From Bacteroidales bacterium (GTDB lineage: Bacteria > Bacteroidota > Bacteroidia > Bacteroidales > VadinHA17): DNA of 64,000 nt. A model generated the notes under the pieces. That model did no database searches and had not been told where the DNA came from. It saw only the letters and a list, made by a program, of their open reading frames with translations. Positions 1 to 7,726 of this stretch are shown one piece after another. Location of the stretch: contig JADJLX010000005.1 in the NCBI GenBank assembly GCA_016709865.1, positions 186,001 through 250,000 on the forward strand, written 5' to 3'. Made by a program: the position numbers and the translations under genes. Positions within the stretch are counted from its first letter, which is position 1; the number at the start of each line of letters is the position of its first letter.

Positions 1-943
1 TTCTGTAGGAGGAGTATCCTATGGTACTGTGTATTCCAATTATGGACTTTCTTCATCTGTTTATAACCAGAATGTCAGACGCCTTGTTACAGATGAGGGT
101 TATACAGGCGAACATGCTCTTTCTATTGGTGGTAATTACTCTAACAAAATCTTTTTCGGAGCTACTCTGGGCATTAACAGAATCAAGTTTTCTAGCCACT
201 TAGAGCATCTGGAATCTACAGATGTTGCATTACCTACAGAGTTTAAGAATTTTACATTTACCGATCATTTTGAGAATAAAGGAACAGGATATGCGCTGAA
301 ACTCGGAGCAATAATAAAACCCATTGAAGCTGTACGAATCGGACTCGCATTTCATTCTCCGACATTATATACAATTAATGAGACTTTCTACAAGAACATT
401 ACATCTAATTTCACAAATGGTGGTCATCACGACTGGTCAATTGAAACACAAAGGTATGTCTACAATCTGACTACTCCTTTCAGAGCGTTGGCAGGTGTTG
501 CTGTGCAAATCAAGAAAATTGCTCTTATAAGTGCTGATTATGAATTTGTTGATTATAGTGTTGCCCGCTTTAAAGATGCAGGAGACGATTATGATTACAG
601 CGAGAAAAATCTTTTTATCAAGCAGAGTCTGAAATCGGCAAGCAATATCAGACTGGGCGGTGAAGTAAGACTTAATAAGATATACCTCCGTACGGGTTAT
701 GGTTATTATGGAAAGGCATTTCAGGCAGGCGAAGATAATTCAGACCTTGACTATACATCGTTATCATTCGGTGCAGGTTTCAGGGAGAAGAATGTCTCAA
801 TCGACTTCGCCTTCACAAATTTCAGTTCCCAGGAGAAGTATTTTCTTTATCCGCTCGATGATACCTTCGATCAGGCTCTGGCAAATCTGAGCACAAATAA
901 AAATATGTTTAGTGTAACACTGGGATATAAATTTGGTTACTAA
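1..943 (+). CDS. FadL/OmpP1-like outer-membrane transport protein, C-terminal part
   Basis: The reading frame is open from base 2 to the stop at 941-943, so the gene begins upstream of the window; the GTG at 29 is only an internal codon. The 313 or so visible residues alternate short polar/hydrophobic beta-strands with turns, as in an outer-membrane barrel, and end in Gly-Tyr-Lys-Phe-Gly-Tyr, an aromatic C-terminus typical of barrel proteins inserted by BamA. Strand patterns such as LGAIIKPIEAVRIGLAFHSP and a final VTLGYKFGY resemble the OmpP1/FadL hydrophobic-compound transporters annotated in Bacteroidetes. The substrate cannot be read from the sequence. The signal peptide and hatch domain lie outside the window. 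A rho-independent terminator follows at 966-1000. Confidence 0.7.
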   Translation, partial: SVGGVSYGTVYSNYGLSSSVYNQNVRRLVTDEGYTGEHALSIGGNYSNKIFFGATLGINRIKFSSHLEHLESTDVALPTEFKNFTFTDHFENKGTGYALKLGAIIKPIEAVRIGLAFHSPTLYTINETFYKNITSNFTNGGHHDWSIETQRYVYNLTTPFRALAGVAVQIKKIALISADYEFVDYSVARFKDAGDDYDYSEKNLFIKQSLKSASNIRLGGEVRLNKIYLRTGYGYYGKAFQAGEDNSDLDYTSLSFGAGFREKNVSIDFAFTNFSSQEKYFLYPLDDTFDQALANLSTNKNMFSVTLGYKFGY

Positions 944-965
944 TACTTTGATGACTTCCTTTTTG

Positions 966-1000
966 AAGAGGCTGTTAATAAAATGACAGTCTCTTTTTTT
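966..1000 (+). terminator. Rho-independent terminator after the barrel gene
   Basis: AGAGGCTGT (967-975) pairs with ACAGTCTCT (986-994, one mismatch) around a 10-base loop, followed by a run of seven T. It lies about 20 bases after the stop codon of the plus-strand barrel gene. Confidence 0.7.
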
Positions 1001-1003
1001 ATT

Positions 1004-1018
1004 CCTGCTAAAAGCAGG
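1004..1018. repeat. Small hairpin next to a dispersed repeat
   Basis: CCTGCT-AAA-AGCAGG forms a perfect 6-bp stem. It is followed directly by a motif (1020-1046) built on ATCCTTCGCT and GCTCAGGATGAC, of a kind often seen as an intergenic repeat. No function can be assigned. Confidence 0.5.
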
Positions 1019-1049
1019 AGATCCTTCGCTAACGCTCAGGATGACAGAG

Positions 1050-1119
1050 AATTACTTCGTGACCTTTGTGTATCCCGATAGCTATCGGGACCTTAGTGAC
1101 CTTTGTGGTTAATGGATTT
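1050..1119. repeat. CTTTGTG-type dispersed repeat with an 18-bp palindrome
   Basis: Two copies of GACCTTTGTG flank a perfect 18-bp palindrome, TCCCGATAGCTATCGGGA, at 1073-1090. The right end (1096-1119), GTGACCTTTGTGG followed by TTAATGGATTT, recurs exactly at 21744-21767. The repeat overlaps the 3' end of the minus-strand WbqC-like gene and encodes its last residues. Confidence 0.75.
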
Positions 1120-1713
1120 TGCGGCATCCGGACCCATATTAAAAATCAAATCAACTATGCTTAGATTAGGTACAAATCCATTCCCTGTATCAAACACCTG
1201 GATATATGGTTTTTGTATATAGGATGATTCTTTCTTAGGTGTGATCTTATATCTGAAATCGTAAGTGTTATTATTAATTGGCTCAAAAACAGATGACCAG
1301 GAGATAGATTTCTTAATTTTCAATATCTGCAGGATCTTTTCAGTCAGAGCCATGTTCAGATCTATCAGAAATTCATGATTTTCTGAAATTATATTTTCAA
1401 TACTCTCAAAATAGAATTCAAAATATGGTGATGAGTTATAAGATGCTGTCATTGCTCTCAGATGCACCTGCTGCCATCTTTTTGAGTAATCAATGCGTAT
1501 ATCTTTAATAAGTGTTTTATGTACACTTCCCAGATACACCGGTACAGAAAGCAGCTGTGGCCCGTGAGCTGAAAGGATATAGCATCTGTTCCTGTAGGAT
1601 TGTTTAATATAGTTTTCTTCTTTCTCAACCAGTATCTCTTCAGCATCAGAAATCAATGAGAAATACTCAACAGGAGGGAGGTATGCTGTGGAAATCAGTA
1701 ATTTAACAGCCAT
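1093..1713 (-). CDS. WbqC-like family protein
   Basis: A 206-residue protein of the WbqC family (PF08889), whose founder lies in an O-antigen locus and whose reaction is not established. Family hallmarks are visible: an N-terminal AYLPPVEYFSLI segment, GPQLLSVPV near residue 53, and SSPYFEFYFESIE near residue 95. I chose the ATG at 1713; one codon upstream is a GTG. The last eight residues (KSINHKGH) and the stop lie inside a dispersed repeat, so the C-terminus seems to have been replaced or extended by repeat insertion. The gene follows larB by 10 bases in the same direction and could be co-transcribed, but it has no known link to nickel-pincer synthesis. Confidence 0.85.
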   Translation of the reverse strand: MAVKLLISTAYLPPVEYFSLISDAEEILVEKEENYIKQSYRNRCYILSAHGPQLLSVPVYLGSVHKTLIKDIRIDYSKRWQQVHLRAMTASYNSSPYFEFYFESIENIISENHEFLIDLNMALTEKILQILKIKKSISWSSVFEPINNNTYDFRYKITPKKESSYIQKPYIQVFDTGNGFVPNLSIVDLIFNMGPDAAKSINHKGH

Positions 1714-1723
1714 CACAAAAAGT

Positions 1724-2473
1724 TCATGCCATTTTGTTAATCATGCTTGCCGAGAACCCTGCTCCGAATCCGTTATCGATATTCACAACTGTTACACCTG
1801 TTGAACAGCTTGTCAGCATAGCCAGAAGGGCTGAGATCCCTCCAAAATTTGCCCCGTAGCCAACACTTGTGGGAACCGCTATTACAGGCTTATCTACAAG
1901 TCCCCCGACAACACTCGCCAGGGCACCCTCCATACCTGCAATAACAATGACAACCCTGCAGCTTCTTATCTCAGGAAGTTTATCAACAAGCCTGTGAATT
2001 CCGGCAACTCCAGCATCATAGATCCTTACCACCTTATTACCAAGCAGTTCTGCAGTTATTGCAGCCTCTTCTGCCACTGGCATATCAGATGTTCCTGCTG
2101 TTATTACGGCAATACTGCTATCGGGTGTCTCAGGCTTCTTTTTCTGGACTGATATTATCCTTGCCATCGGATAGTATACTGCTGAAGGAATGATACTTTT
2201 TACTGCATCAAACATCTCCTGATTTGCGCGGGTACCGATAACATTATTTTCCCTTTCCGACATCACCCTTACTATCTCTTTTACCTGTTCAACAGATTTT
2301 CCGGCGCAATAAATTATTTCAGGGTAACCTGTACGCATTTCACGATGATGGTCAATCCTGGCAAAACCAAGGTCGGTATAGGGAAAGTTCTTCAGCACCT
2401 CCATCGCTTTATCAACGGATGTTTCTCCGCTCTTTACATCATTAAGCAGCTTTTCTACCTCTTTTACATTCAT
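1724..2473 (-). CDS. larB: LarB, nicotinate adenine dinucleotide carboxylase/hydrolase
   Basis: LarB carboxylates the pyridinium ring of NaAD and hydrolyses the phosphoanhydride, giving pyridinium-3,5-dicarboxylate mononucleotide, the first step of nickel-pincer nucleotide synthesis. The 249-residue protein has the usual length. The C-terminal half is a PurE/AIR-carboxylase-like fold with the AVPTSVGYGANFGGISALLA segment (about residues 199-218) and TSCSTGVTVVNIDNGFGAG; Cys223 fits the catalytic cysteine of the family. The start ATG overlaps the larE stop by four bases, which indicates translational coupling in a larC-larE-larB operon. Confidence 0.95.
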   Translation of the reverse strand: MNVKEVEKLLNDVKSGETSVDKAMEVLKNFPYTDLGFARIDHHREMRTGYPEIIYCAGKSVEQVKEIVRVMSERENNVIGTRANQEMFDAVKSIIPSAVYYPMARIISVQKKKPETPDSSIAVITAGTSDMPVAEEAAITAELLGNKVVRIYDAGVAGIHRLVDKLPEIRSCRVVIVIAGMEGALASVVGGLVDKPVIAVPTSVGYGANFGGISALLAMLTSCSTGVTVVNIDNGFGAGFSASMINKMA

Positions 2474-3273
2474 GTCACTTTTATTTCAGGGTTTGAGCTT
2501 CCTGTTCTGTAACCTTCGAGGTCCAAAGATACAAATCTGAATCCTATTTTCTTAAGGCTTGCTGTAATCTCTTCTCTTTCAGTTTTTTTGATCATCTTTT
2601 CCATAAAGCCGGGTATACACTCAATTCTTGCTACCTCGCCGTGAACCCTCACCCTGGTGCCCGGATAACCTTTATCGAACAGCATGTTTTCTGCGGCTTC
2701 AATCATCCTCAGAGTACCTTCCTCAATCTCTGTATCATAAGGAATCCTGGTGAGGAGACATGCCATAGCAGGTTTATCCCAAAACTCAAGTCCCTCTAAT
2801 CTTGACAATTCCCTGATCTCTTTCTTTGTCAATTCTGCTTCAAGAAGGGGACTTCTGATCCCCATCTCCTTTAGAGCTTTCATGCCTGGCCTGAAATCAC
2901 CTGAGTCATCAGCATTTGTCCCATCAATAACGTGCTTAAGCTTATTTTGCCTGGCAAATTCCAGAAGCTGCGTAAACAGTGTCTTTTTGCAGAGATAACA
3001 TCTATCAATCGGATTGTGTTTTATTATTTCCGGAAAAGCTATATCAACTATCTTATGTCTGATCCCGAATTTTTCTGTAAACTCAATTGCTTCATCTATT
3101 TCACGCGCCGGAATATATGGTGTCCTTATTGTTATTGCAATAACACCTGATTTAACTGCCTTATGGGCTCTGTGGAGCAGGAAAGAACTGTCCACACCCC
3201 CTGAGAATGCCACTGCAAATGAACCCAGGTCTTTGAGTATATTATTTAGTTTTAAAGATTTATTTTCTGTCAT
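2470..3273 (-). CDS. larE: LarE, sulfur transferase of nickel-pincer nucleotide synthesis
   Basis: LarE adenylates the LarB product and converts its carboxylates to thiocarboxylates. The 267-residue protein has an ATP-pyrophosphatase P-loop SGGVDSS at residues 24-30. The Lactobacillus enzyme sacrifices one cysteine. Here Cys172 (ACLLTR) sits at the equivalent place, but Cys92 and Cys95 (CYLC) are also present, giving the three-cysteine set described for LarE proteins that carry a [4Fe-4S] cluster and act catalytically. I infer the cluster type from this pattern only. The gene overlaps larC and larB by four bases at each end. Confidence 0.95.
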   Translation of the reverse strand: MTENKSLKLNNILKDLGSFAVAFSGGVDSSFLLHRAHKAVKSGVIAITIRTPYIPAREIDEAIEFTEKFGIRHKIVDIAFPEIIKHNPIDRCYLCKKTLFTQLLEFARQNKLKHVIDGTNADDSGDFRPGMKALKEMGIRSPLLEAELTKKEIRELSRLEGLEFWDKPAMACLLTRIPYDTEIEEGTLRMIEAAENMLFDKGYPGTRVRVHGEVARIECIPGFMEKMIKKTEREEITASLKKIGFRFVSLDLEGYRTGSSNPEIKVT

Positions 3274-4442
3274 TTTTTACTGATTTCAAACATTATTTTA
3301 TTATAGATCTCCTTTAGCGGGATCCCGGTATCAGAAGCAATCTTTTTACAATCGTCGTATTCAGGTTTTGCTGATACTTCTTTCTCTTCAAAGTAGGAGC
3401 GTTTTATCCTGACTTCTCCAAAAGTTGTATGTATTGTTTCTAATTTCCTGACAAGGGTATCCTTTCTGAATGGGAAAGTCCTGATTCCCAGAGATGTGGA
3501 CTCTGTAAATATTATGTTTTTAAGTGTGTCTGCTGATTCAGTCTCACATATAACATTTAGCACTATACCGGGTCTGCCTTTTTTCATAATAACACTAGTG
3601 AAGAATACATCGGAAGCTCCTGATTTAAAGAGCTTTTCAGATATGTACTCGCAGAACTCGGGGTTCATATCGTCGATGTTGCATTCCAGATGAAAAGCGT
3701 CATGTCCCGATTCATTGCCTGTTATCGTTTCACCAAGAAAAACCCTCAGAAGATTGGGAATATCTTTACTCTCTTTCTGTCCCACTCCATATGCTGTCTT
3801 TATAATTTTAAGAGGTAATCCGGCACTGAAATGAGTACCCAGTGCTGCAAGTATAGCTGCCCCGGTCGGTGTGGTAGCTTCAAAATCTACGCCTCCCTTT
3901 TTAACGGGCAGTCCTTTTATTATCTCAGCTGTGGCCGGGGCAGGCACGGGAAGTTTACCGTGATCACACTTCACAAATCCGCTGCCCAGTTCAATTGTCG
4001 ACACATGTACGCCATCAACCTTAAGAGCGTTATAACATATTGCGGCTCCCACAACATCAATTATAGAATCAACAGCTCCGACTTCATGAAAATGAACGTG
4101 GTCGAGAGAAATACCATGGACTTTGGCTTCAGCAACTGCAATCTTCATGAAGATCTTTTTGCTGAGTTCCTTTGTTTCCTGATCAAGGGCCGAATCGTTT
4201 ATAATTTTTTCAATATCTGACAAATGTCTGTGTGCATGTTCATGCCTTGTCTGTTTTACAGTTACTTTCGTTCCTGTAATGCCATGCCTCTGGTCCTTCT
4301 GAACAATCAGTTCCCATCCTTTAAGATTCAGCTTGTTCAACTCATTAATGAGTAATGTTTTATCAACTCCGAGATCGATCATGGCACCCAGGTTCATATC
4401 CCCGCTTATACCTGAGAAACAGTCATAAGAAATAATTTTCAT
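3270..4442 (-). CDS. larC: LarC, nickel insertion cyclometallase
   Basis: LarC inserts nickel into the bis-thiocarboxylate nucleotide in a CTP-dependent step, completing the nickel-pincer cofactor. The start YDCFSGISGDMNLGAMIDLG is the family signature, and a His-rich stretch RHEHAHRH lies near residue 66. Length is 390 residues. In L. plantarum LarC1 and LarC2 are joined by ribosomal frameshifting; here they form one uninterrupted frame. It is the first gene of the larC-larE-larB operon. The cofactor's known user, lactate racemase LarA, is not in the window, so the client enzyme is elsewhere or different. Confidence 0.95.
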   Translation of the reverse strand: MKIISYDCFSGISGDMNLGAMIDLGVDKTLLINELNKLNLKGWELIVQKDQRHGITGTKVTVKQTRHEHAHRHLSDIEKIINDSALDQETKELSKKIFMKIAVAEAKVHGISLDHVHFHEVGAVDSIIDVVGAAICYNALKVDGVHVSTIELGSGFVKCDHGKLPVPAPATAEIIKGLPVKKGGVDFEATTPTGAAILAALGTHFSAGLPLKIIKTAYGVGQKESKDIPNLLRVFLGETITGNESGHDAFHLECNIDDMNPEFCEYISEKLFKSGASDVFFTSVIMKKGRPGIVLNVICETESADTLKNIIFTESTSLGIRTFPFRKDTLVRKLETIHTTFGEVRIKRSYFEEKEVSAKPEYDDCKKIASDTGIPLKEIYNKIMFEISKK

Positions 4443-4626
4443 GCTTCCTGAATGTGTTATATTGTTAACAACAACTAAACCTCCGGAATGTTAAGCAAAA
4501 AAAAATGTTCTTCTGCAAACTTCCTTTTGCGAATATACTACTTACAATCTTTACAGAATAATAAAAAAAAATCGTATTTTTCGGCTCTTATGAGGTATTC
4601 GTAAGAAAAATCAAGACTGAAAAGAC

Positions 4627-5547
4627 ATGAAAAGGAGAGATTTTCTTAAAACTTCAGCAGGCGCAGGTTTGGCTGCAGGAGCAGCACTAAGTTTCGGTGG
4701 ATACGACAAACTCTGGTCTCCATCTACGGCAGCAGCAAAATATGATCTGGTTGCAGTTATGGGTGGTAATCCTGATGCAATGTTTGATCTCGCGATCCAG
4801 GAGCTTGGCGGGATGGGTACATTTGTTAAGAAAGGCCAGAAAGTCCTGATAAAGCCAAATATAGGCTGGGACGTTATTCCTGAACTGGCTGCCAATACAA
4901 ATCCTTTACTTGTTAAAAGGATTGTGGAACATTGTTTTAAGGCCGGGGCCAAAGAGGTATATGTATTCGATCATACCTGCGATAACTGGGTAAACTGCTA
5001 CAAGAACTCGGCAATCGAGAAAAATGCAAAATCGGCCGGAGCTAAAGTTGTTCCGGGCAACTCCGAAAGCTATTATCATGAAATTCAGATTCCCGGAGGG
5101 GTGAAGCTGCAGTCAGCAAAAGTACATCAGCTCCTTCTCGAAACAGATGTGTTTATAAATGTCCCTGTTCTGAAAAATCATAACTCAACAAGAATGACCT
5201 GTTGTCTGAAGAACTCAATGGGACTTGTATGGGACAGAGGATACTGGCATTCCAACGATCTTAATCAGTGTATAGCCGATTTCGCTCTTTATGAAAAGAA
5301 ACCAGCCCTTAATGTCATTGATTGTTATAATGTTATGGTAAAGCATGGTCCTCAGGGTGTTTCGAAAGAGGACCTGGTTCTGATGAAATCACAGATTCTT
5401 ACAACAGACTGGGTGGCCGGAGATGCTGCAGCAGCCAAAATGCTCGGTGTAGGTGTAGAGATGATCGAGTACATACCTATTGCTCATAAAATGGGTCTTG
5501 GTAATATGAATCTTGAATCTCTCAATATTCAAAGAATTAAAATGTAA
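4627..5547 (+). CDS. DUF362 protein with Tat signal
   Basis: A 306-residue protein starting with RRDFLK followed by an Ala/Gly-rich hydrophobic stretch, a clear twin-arginine signal, so it is probably folded with a cofactor before export. The body shows the DUF362 core: KVLIKPNIGW (about 72-81) and INVPVLKNHNSTRMTCCLKN (about 177-196). Cysteines at 103, 118, 124, 192 and 193 could bind metal, but no CxxCxxC ferredoxin motif is present. The reaction is unknown; DUF362 proteins often occur with iron-sulfur proteins, and a membrane polyferredoxin follows after 6 bases. It diverges from the larCEB operon across 184 bases. Confidence 0.85.
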   Translation: MKRRDFLKTSAGAGLAAGAALSFGGYDKLWSPSTAAAKYDLVAVMGGNPDAMFDLAIQELGGMGTFVKKGQKVLIKPNIGWDVIPELAANTNPLLVKRIVEHCFKAGAKEVYVFDHTCDNWVNCYKNSAIEKNAKSAGAKVVPGNSESYYHEIQIPGGVKLQSAKVHQLLLETDVFINVPVLKNHNSTRMTCCLKNSMGLVWDRGYWHSNDLNQCIADFALYEKKPALNVIDCYNVMVKHGPQGVSKEDLVLMKSQILTTDWVAGDAAAAKMLGVGVEMIEYIPIAHKMGLGNMNLESLNIQRIKM

Positions 5548-5553
5548 CTTCTG

Positions 5554-7113
5554 ATGACCACTCCGCTTCTAAGAAGACTGCGTATCGCTTTTTCAACTCT
5601 GATCTTCATCTGTTTCTTTCTGATATTTGTTGACTTCAGATCTCTGATACCATCAAAGTATACAAATATCCTGTTGTTTCTGCAGTTTATTCCTTCAGCA
5701 ATCAGGTTTTATAGTCTCCAGTCAATGGCTGCCGGCGGATTCCTTGCTGTTCTCGCCCTTACTGTTCTTACCGGACGTACTTATTGTTCTTTCCTCTGTC
5801 CGCTGGGCATAGGCATGGATCTTAACAGCAGGATAGGCGGACGCATTAAGAAAAAATTCAGACGTTATGGTTTAAAAAAACCATTCACAATACTGCGGTA
5901 CCTGTTACTGGCAGCTACTCTGATTGTAACAATGGTATGGGGCATCTATATGCTCACGCTTCTTGATCCATACAGTATCTTTGGCAGATTCATGACATAC
6001 TTCGCCAAACCGGCTGTAATTGAGATCAATAATTTTCTTGCAGGAGTACTGGGCCGGTTCGATATCTATTATCTCAGCGATATTCCGTTTAAGGGATTTC
6101 CTCTTATTGTTTATGCTGTTCCTTCACTGTTCTTCCTGCTTATTGGCGGACTTTCGCTTACAAAGGGAAGACTTTTCTGCAATATGATTTGTCCAGTCGG
6201 AACACTTCTGGGCCTCCTTTCCAAAATCTCAATTCTGAGAATCAAGTTTGATGATTCAGCCTGTACCAGATGCGGAAGATGTGCTGTAAGATGTAAATCA
6301 TCATGCATCGACTTTCTTAACCACAATATAGATGTTACCAGATGCGTCGGGTGCTTCAACTGTGTAACCACCTGTCAGGATAAAGCAATCTCATACGGTA
6401 TTGTTTCCCTTAAGAAAAAGGAACATGTTACGGATGAGAACAAGCGTAAGTTAATTGCCACTTCTGTTCTCTTTCTTTTAGGTATTTCCCGGATTGCAAA
6501 AGGTCAGGATAAACCTGCTCCAAAACCAAAGAAAGATTCAACAGTTAAAGAGGAAAGGAAATTTCCGGTTTGTCCTCCAGGAGCAGGATCTATTGCTGAT
6601 TTCAATAAAGACTGTACTGCATGTTCACTATGCATTTCCGCATGTCCGAACGGTGTTCTGGAACCGGCTTATAAACAGTATGGTATAACAGGAATGATGC
6701 AGCCTGTAATGAATTATCATAAAAGTTTCTGTACATACAACTGTACAATATGTACTGAAATCTGCCCTACATATGCTTTGCACCCTCTTGTGCTTGATGC
6801 CAAAAAGCTTACTCAGCTGGGTAAGGTGACATTTATAAAGGATAATTGCATTGTCAAGACTGAGAAGACGGCCTGTGGTGCCTGCTCTGAGGCATGCCCT
6901 ACGAAAGCTGTATACATGATTCCTTATGAAGGGAACCTTCTGATTCCTGAAGTTAATGTTGATATATGCATTGGCTGCGGACACTGCGAATATGCCTGCC
7001 CGACTATCCCGTATAAAGCAATATTCGTCGATGGAAATCCGGTTCACCTTGCTGCTAAAAAGCCGGTAAATCAGGAGTCTGAGATAAAGACCCCGGTGGA
7101 ATTTCCTTTCTGA
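5554..7113 (+). CDS. Membrane-bound polyferredoxin, NapH-like
   Basis: A 519-residue membrane electron-transfer protein. The N-terminal half has about five hydrophobic helices and two CxxxCP motifs (CSFLCPLG near residue 78 and CNMICPVG near 210), as in NapH/NosR/RdxA-type proteins. Then come ferredoxin motifs CTRCGRCAVRC and CVGCFNCVTTC, another hydrophobic stretch (about 301-312), and further cysteine motifs CTACSLCISACP, CTICTEICP, CGACSEACP and CIGCGHCEYACP. This suggests six or so Fe-S clusters. It likely passes electrons between the membrane and the exported DUF362 protein encoded 6 bases upstream. The donor and acceptor are not identifiable. Confidence 0.88.
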   Translation: MTTPLLRRLRIAFSTLIFICFFLIFVDFRSLIPSKYTNILLFLQFIPSAIRFYSLQSMAAGGFLAVLALTVLTGRTYCSFLCPLGIGMDLNSRIGGRIKKKFRRYGLKKPFTILRYLLLAATLIVTMVWGIYMLTLLDPYSIFGRFMTYFAKPAVIEINNFLAGVLGRFDIYYLSDIPFKGFPLIVYAVPSLFFLLIGGLSLTKGRLFCNMICPVGTLLGLLSKISILRIKFDDSACTRCGRCAVRCKSSCIDFLNHNIDVTRCVGCFNCVTTCQDKAISYGIVSLKKKEHVTDENKRKLIATSVLFLLGISRIAKGQDKPAPKPKKDSTVKEERKFPVCPPGAGSIADFNKDCTACSLCISACPNGVLEPAYKQYGITGMMQPVMNYHKSFCTYNCTICTEICPTYALHPLVLDAKKLTQLGKVTFIKDNCIVKTEKTACGACSEACPTKAVYMIPYEGNLLIPEVNVDICIGCGHCEYACPTIPYKAIFVDGNPVHLAAKKPVNQESEIKTPVEFPF

Positions 7114-7191
7114 TACTGACTTTCGAATATTTCCCCTTCCGGGTAAAAATATCCTGAAAACATGATATTTGTCTGTTCCTTCAACAGGGCA

Positions 7192-7257
7192 ATAAGCTAA
7201 TTTTGCTTATAGGTTTATACCCCTGGTAAGAATTAAGCATTTCCCCCCTGGGGGAAA
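7192..7257. other. Two hairpins between the polyferredoxin and epimerase genes
   Basis: ATAAGC (7192-7197) pairs with GCTTAT (7205-7210), and TTTCCCC (7240-7246) pairs with GGGGAAA (7251-7257). Neither is followed by a T run, so a rho-independent terminator is not convincing; they may mark the operon boundary or a leader structure for mce. Confidence 0.35.
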
Positions 7258-7298
7258 CGGGAAAGGGGTTTAGACATAATAAATCTTATTACCTACCT

Positions 7299-7715
7299 AT
7301 GAAACCATCACATATTGAGCACATTGGAATAGCTGTTGCTAACCTTGAAAATGCAATTTCTTTTTACGAGAAGGTTCTTGGGCTTACCTGTTATAACATT
7401 GAAGAGGTTCCGGAACAGAAAGTAAAAACCGCTTTTTTTATGGTTGGCCAGACAAAAATTGAACTGCTTGAATCGACTGATCCAGAAGGTCCTATCGGTA
7501 AATTTATCGAGAAGAAAGGTGAAGGGATTCATCATATCGCCTTTGCTGTAGATAATATCGAAGAACAGCTTGCTCATGCCGAAAAGATGGGGGTGAAGCT
7601 TATTGATACTGTCCCAAGAAAAGGTGCTGAGGGACTCGATATTGCTTTTCTTCATCCGAAATCTACAGCAGGTGTGCTTATGGAGCTCTGCGAAAATAGA
7701 AAAGGTAAACACTGA
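7299..7715 (+). CDS. mce: Methylmalonyl-CoA epimerase
   Basis: Interconverts (R)- and (S)-methylmalonyl-CoA, linking the B12-dependent mutase to the decarboxylase. The 138-residue single vicinal-oxygen-chelate domain has the family's metal ligands in context: HIEHIGIAV near the N-terminus, a Gln in [23 protein letters not shown] in the middle and a C-terminal VLMELCE glutamate. It starts the methylmalonyl-CoA block, 11 bases before the carboxyltransferase gene. Confidence 0.95.
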   Translation: MKPSHIEHIGIAVANLENAISFYEKVLGLTCYNIEEVPEQKVKTAFFMVGQTKIELLESTDPEGPIGKFIEKKGEGIHHIAFAVDNIEEQLAHAEKMGVKLIDTVPRKGAEGLDIAFLHPKSTAGVLMELCENRKGKH

Positions 7716-7726
7716 ATATTATTAAA

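Noticed and set aside
29..943. Complete gene starting at GTG 29
   Set aside because: The frame stays open upstream to base 2 with barrel-like sequence, so the gene is truncated by the window edge.
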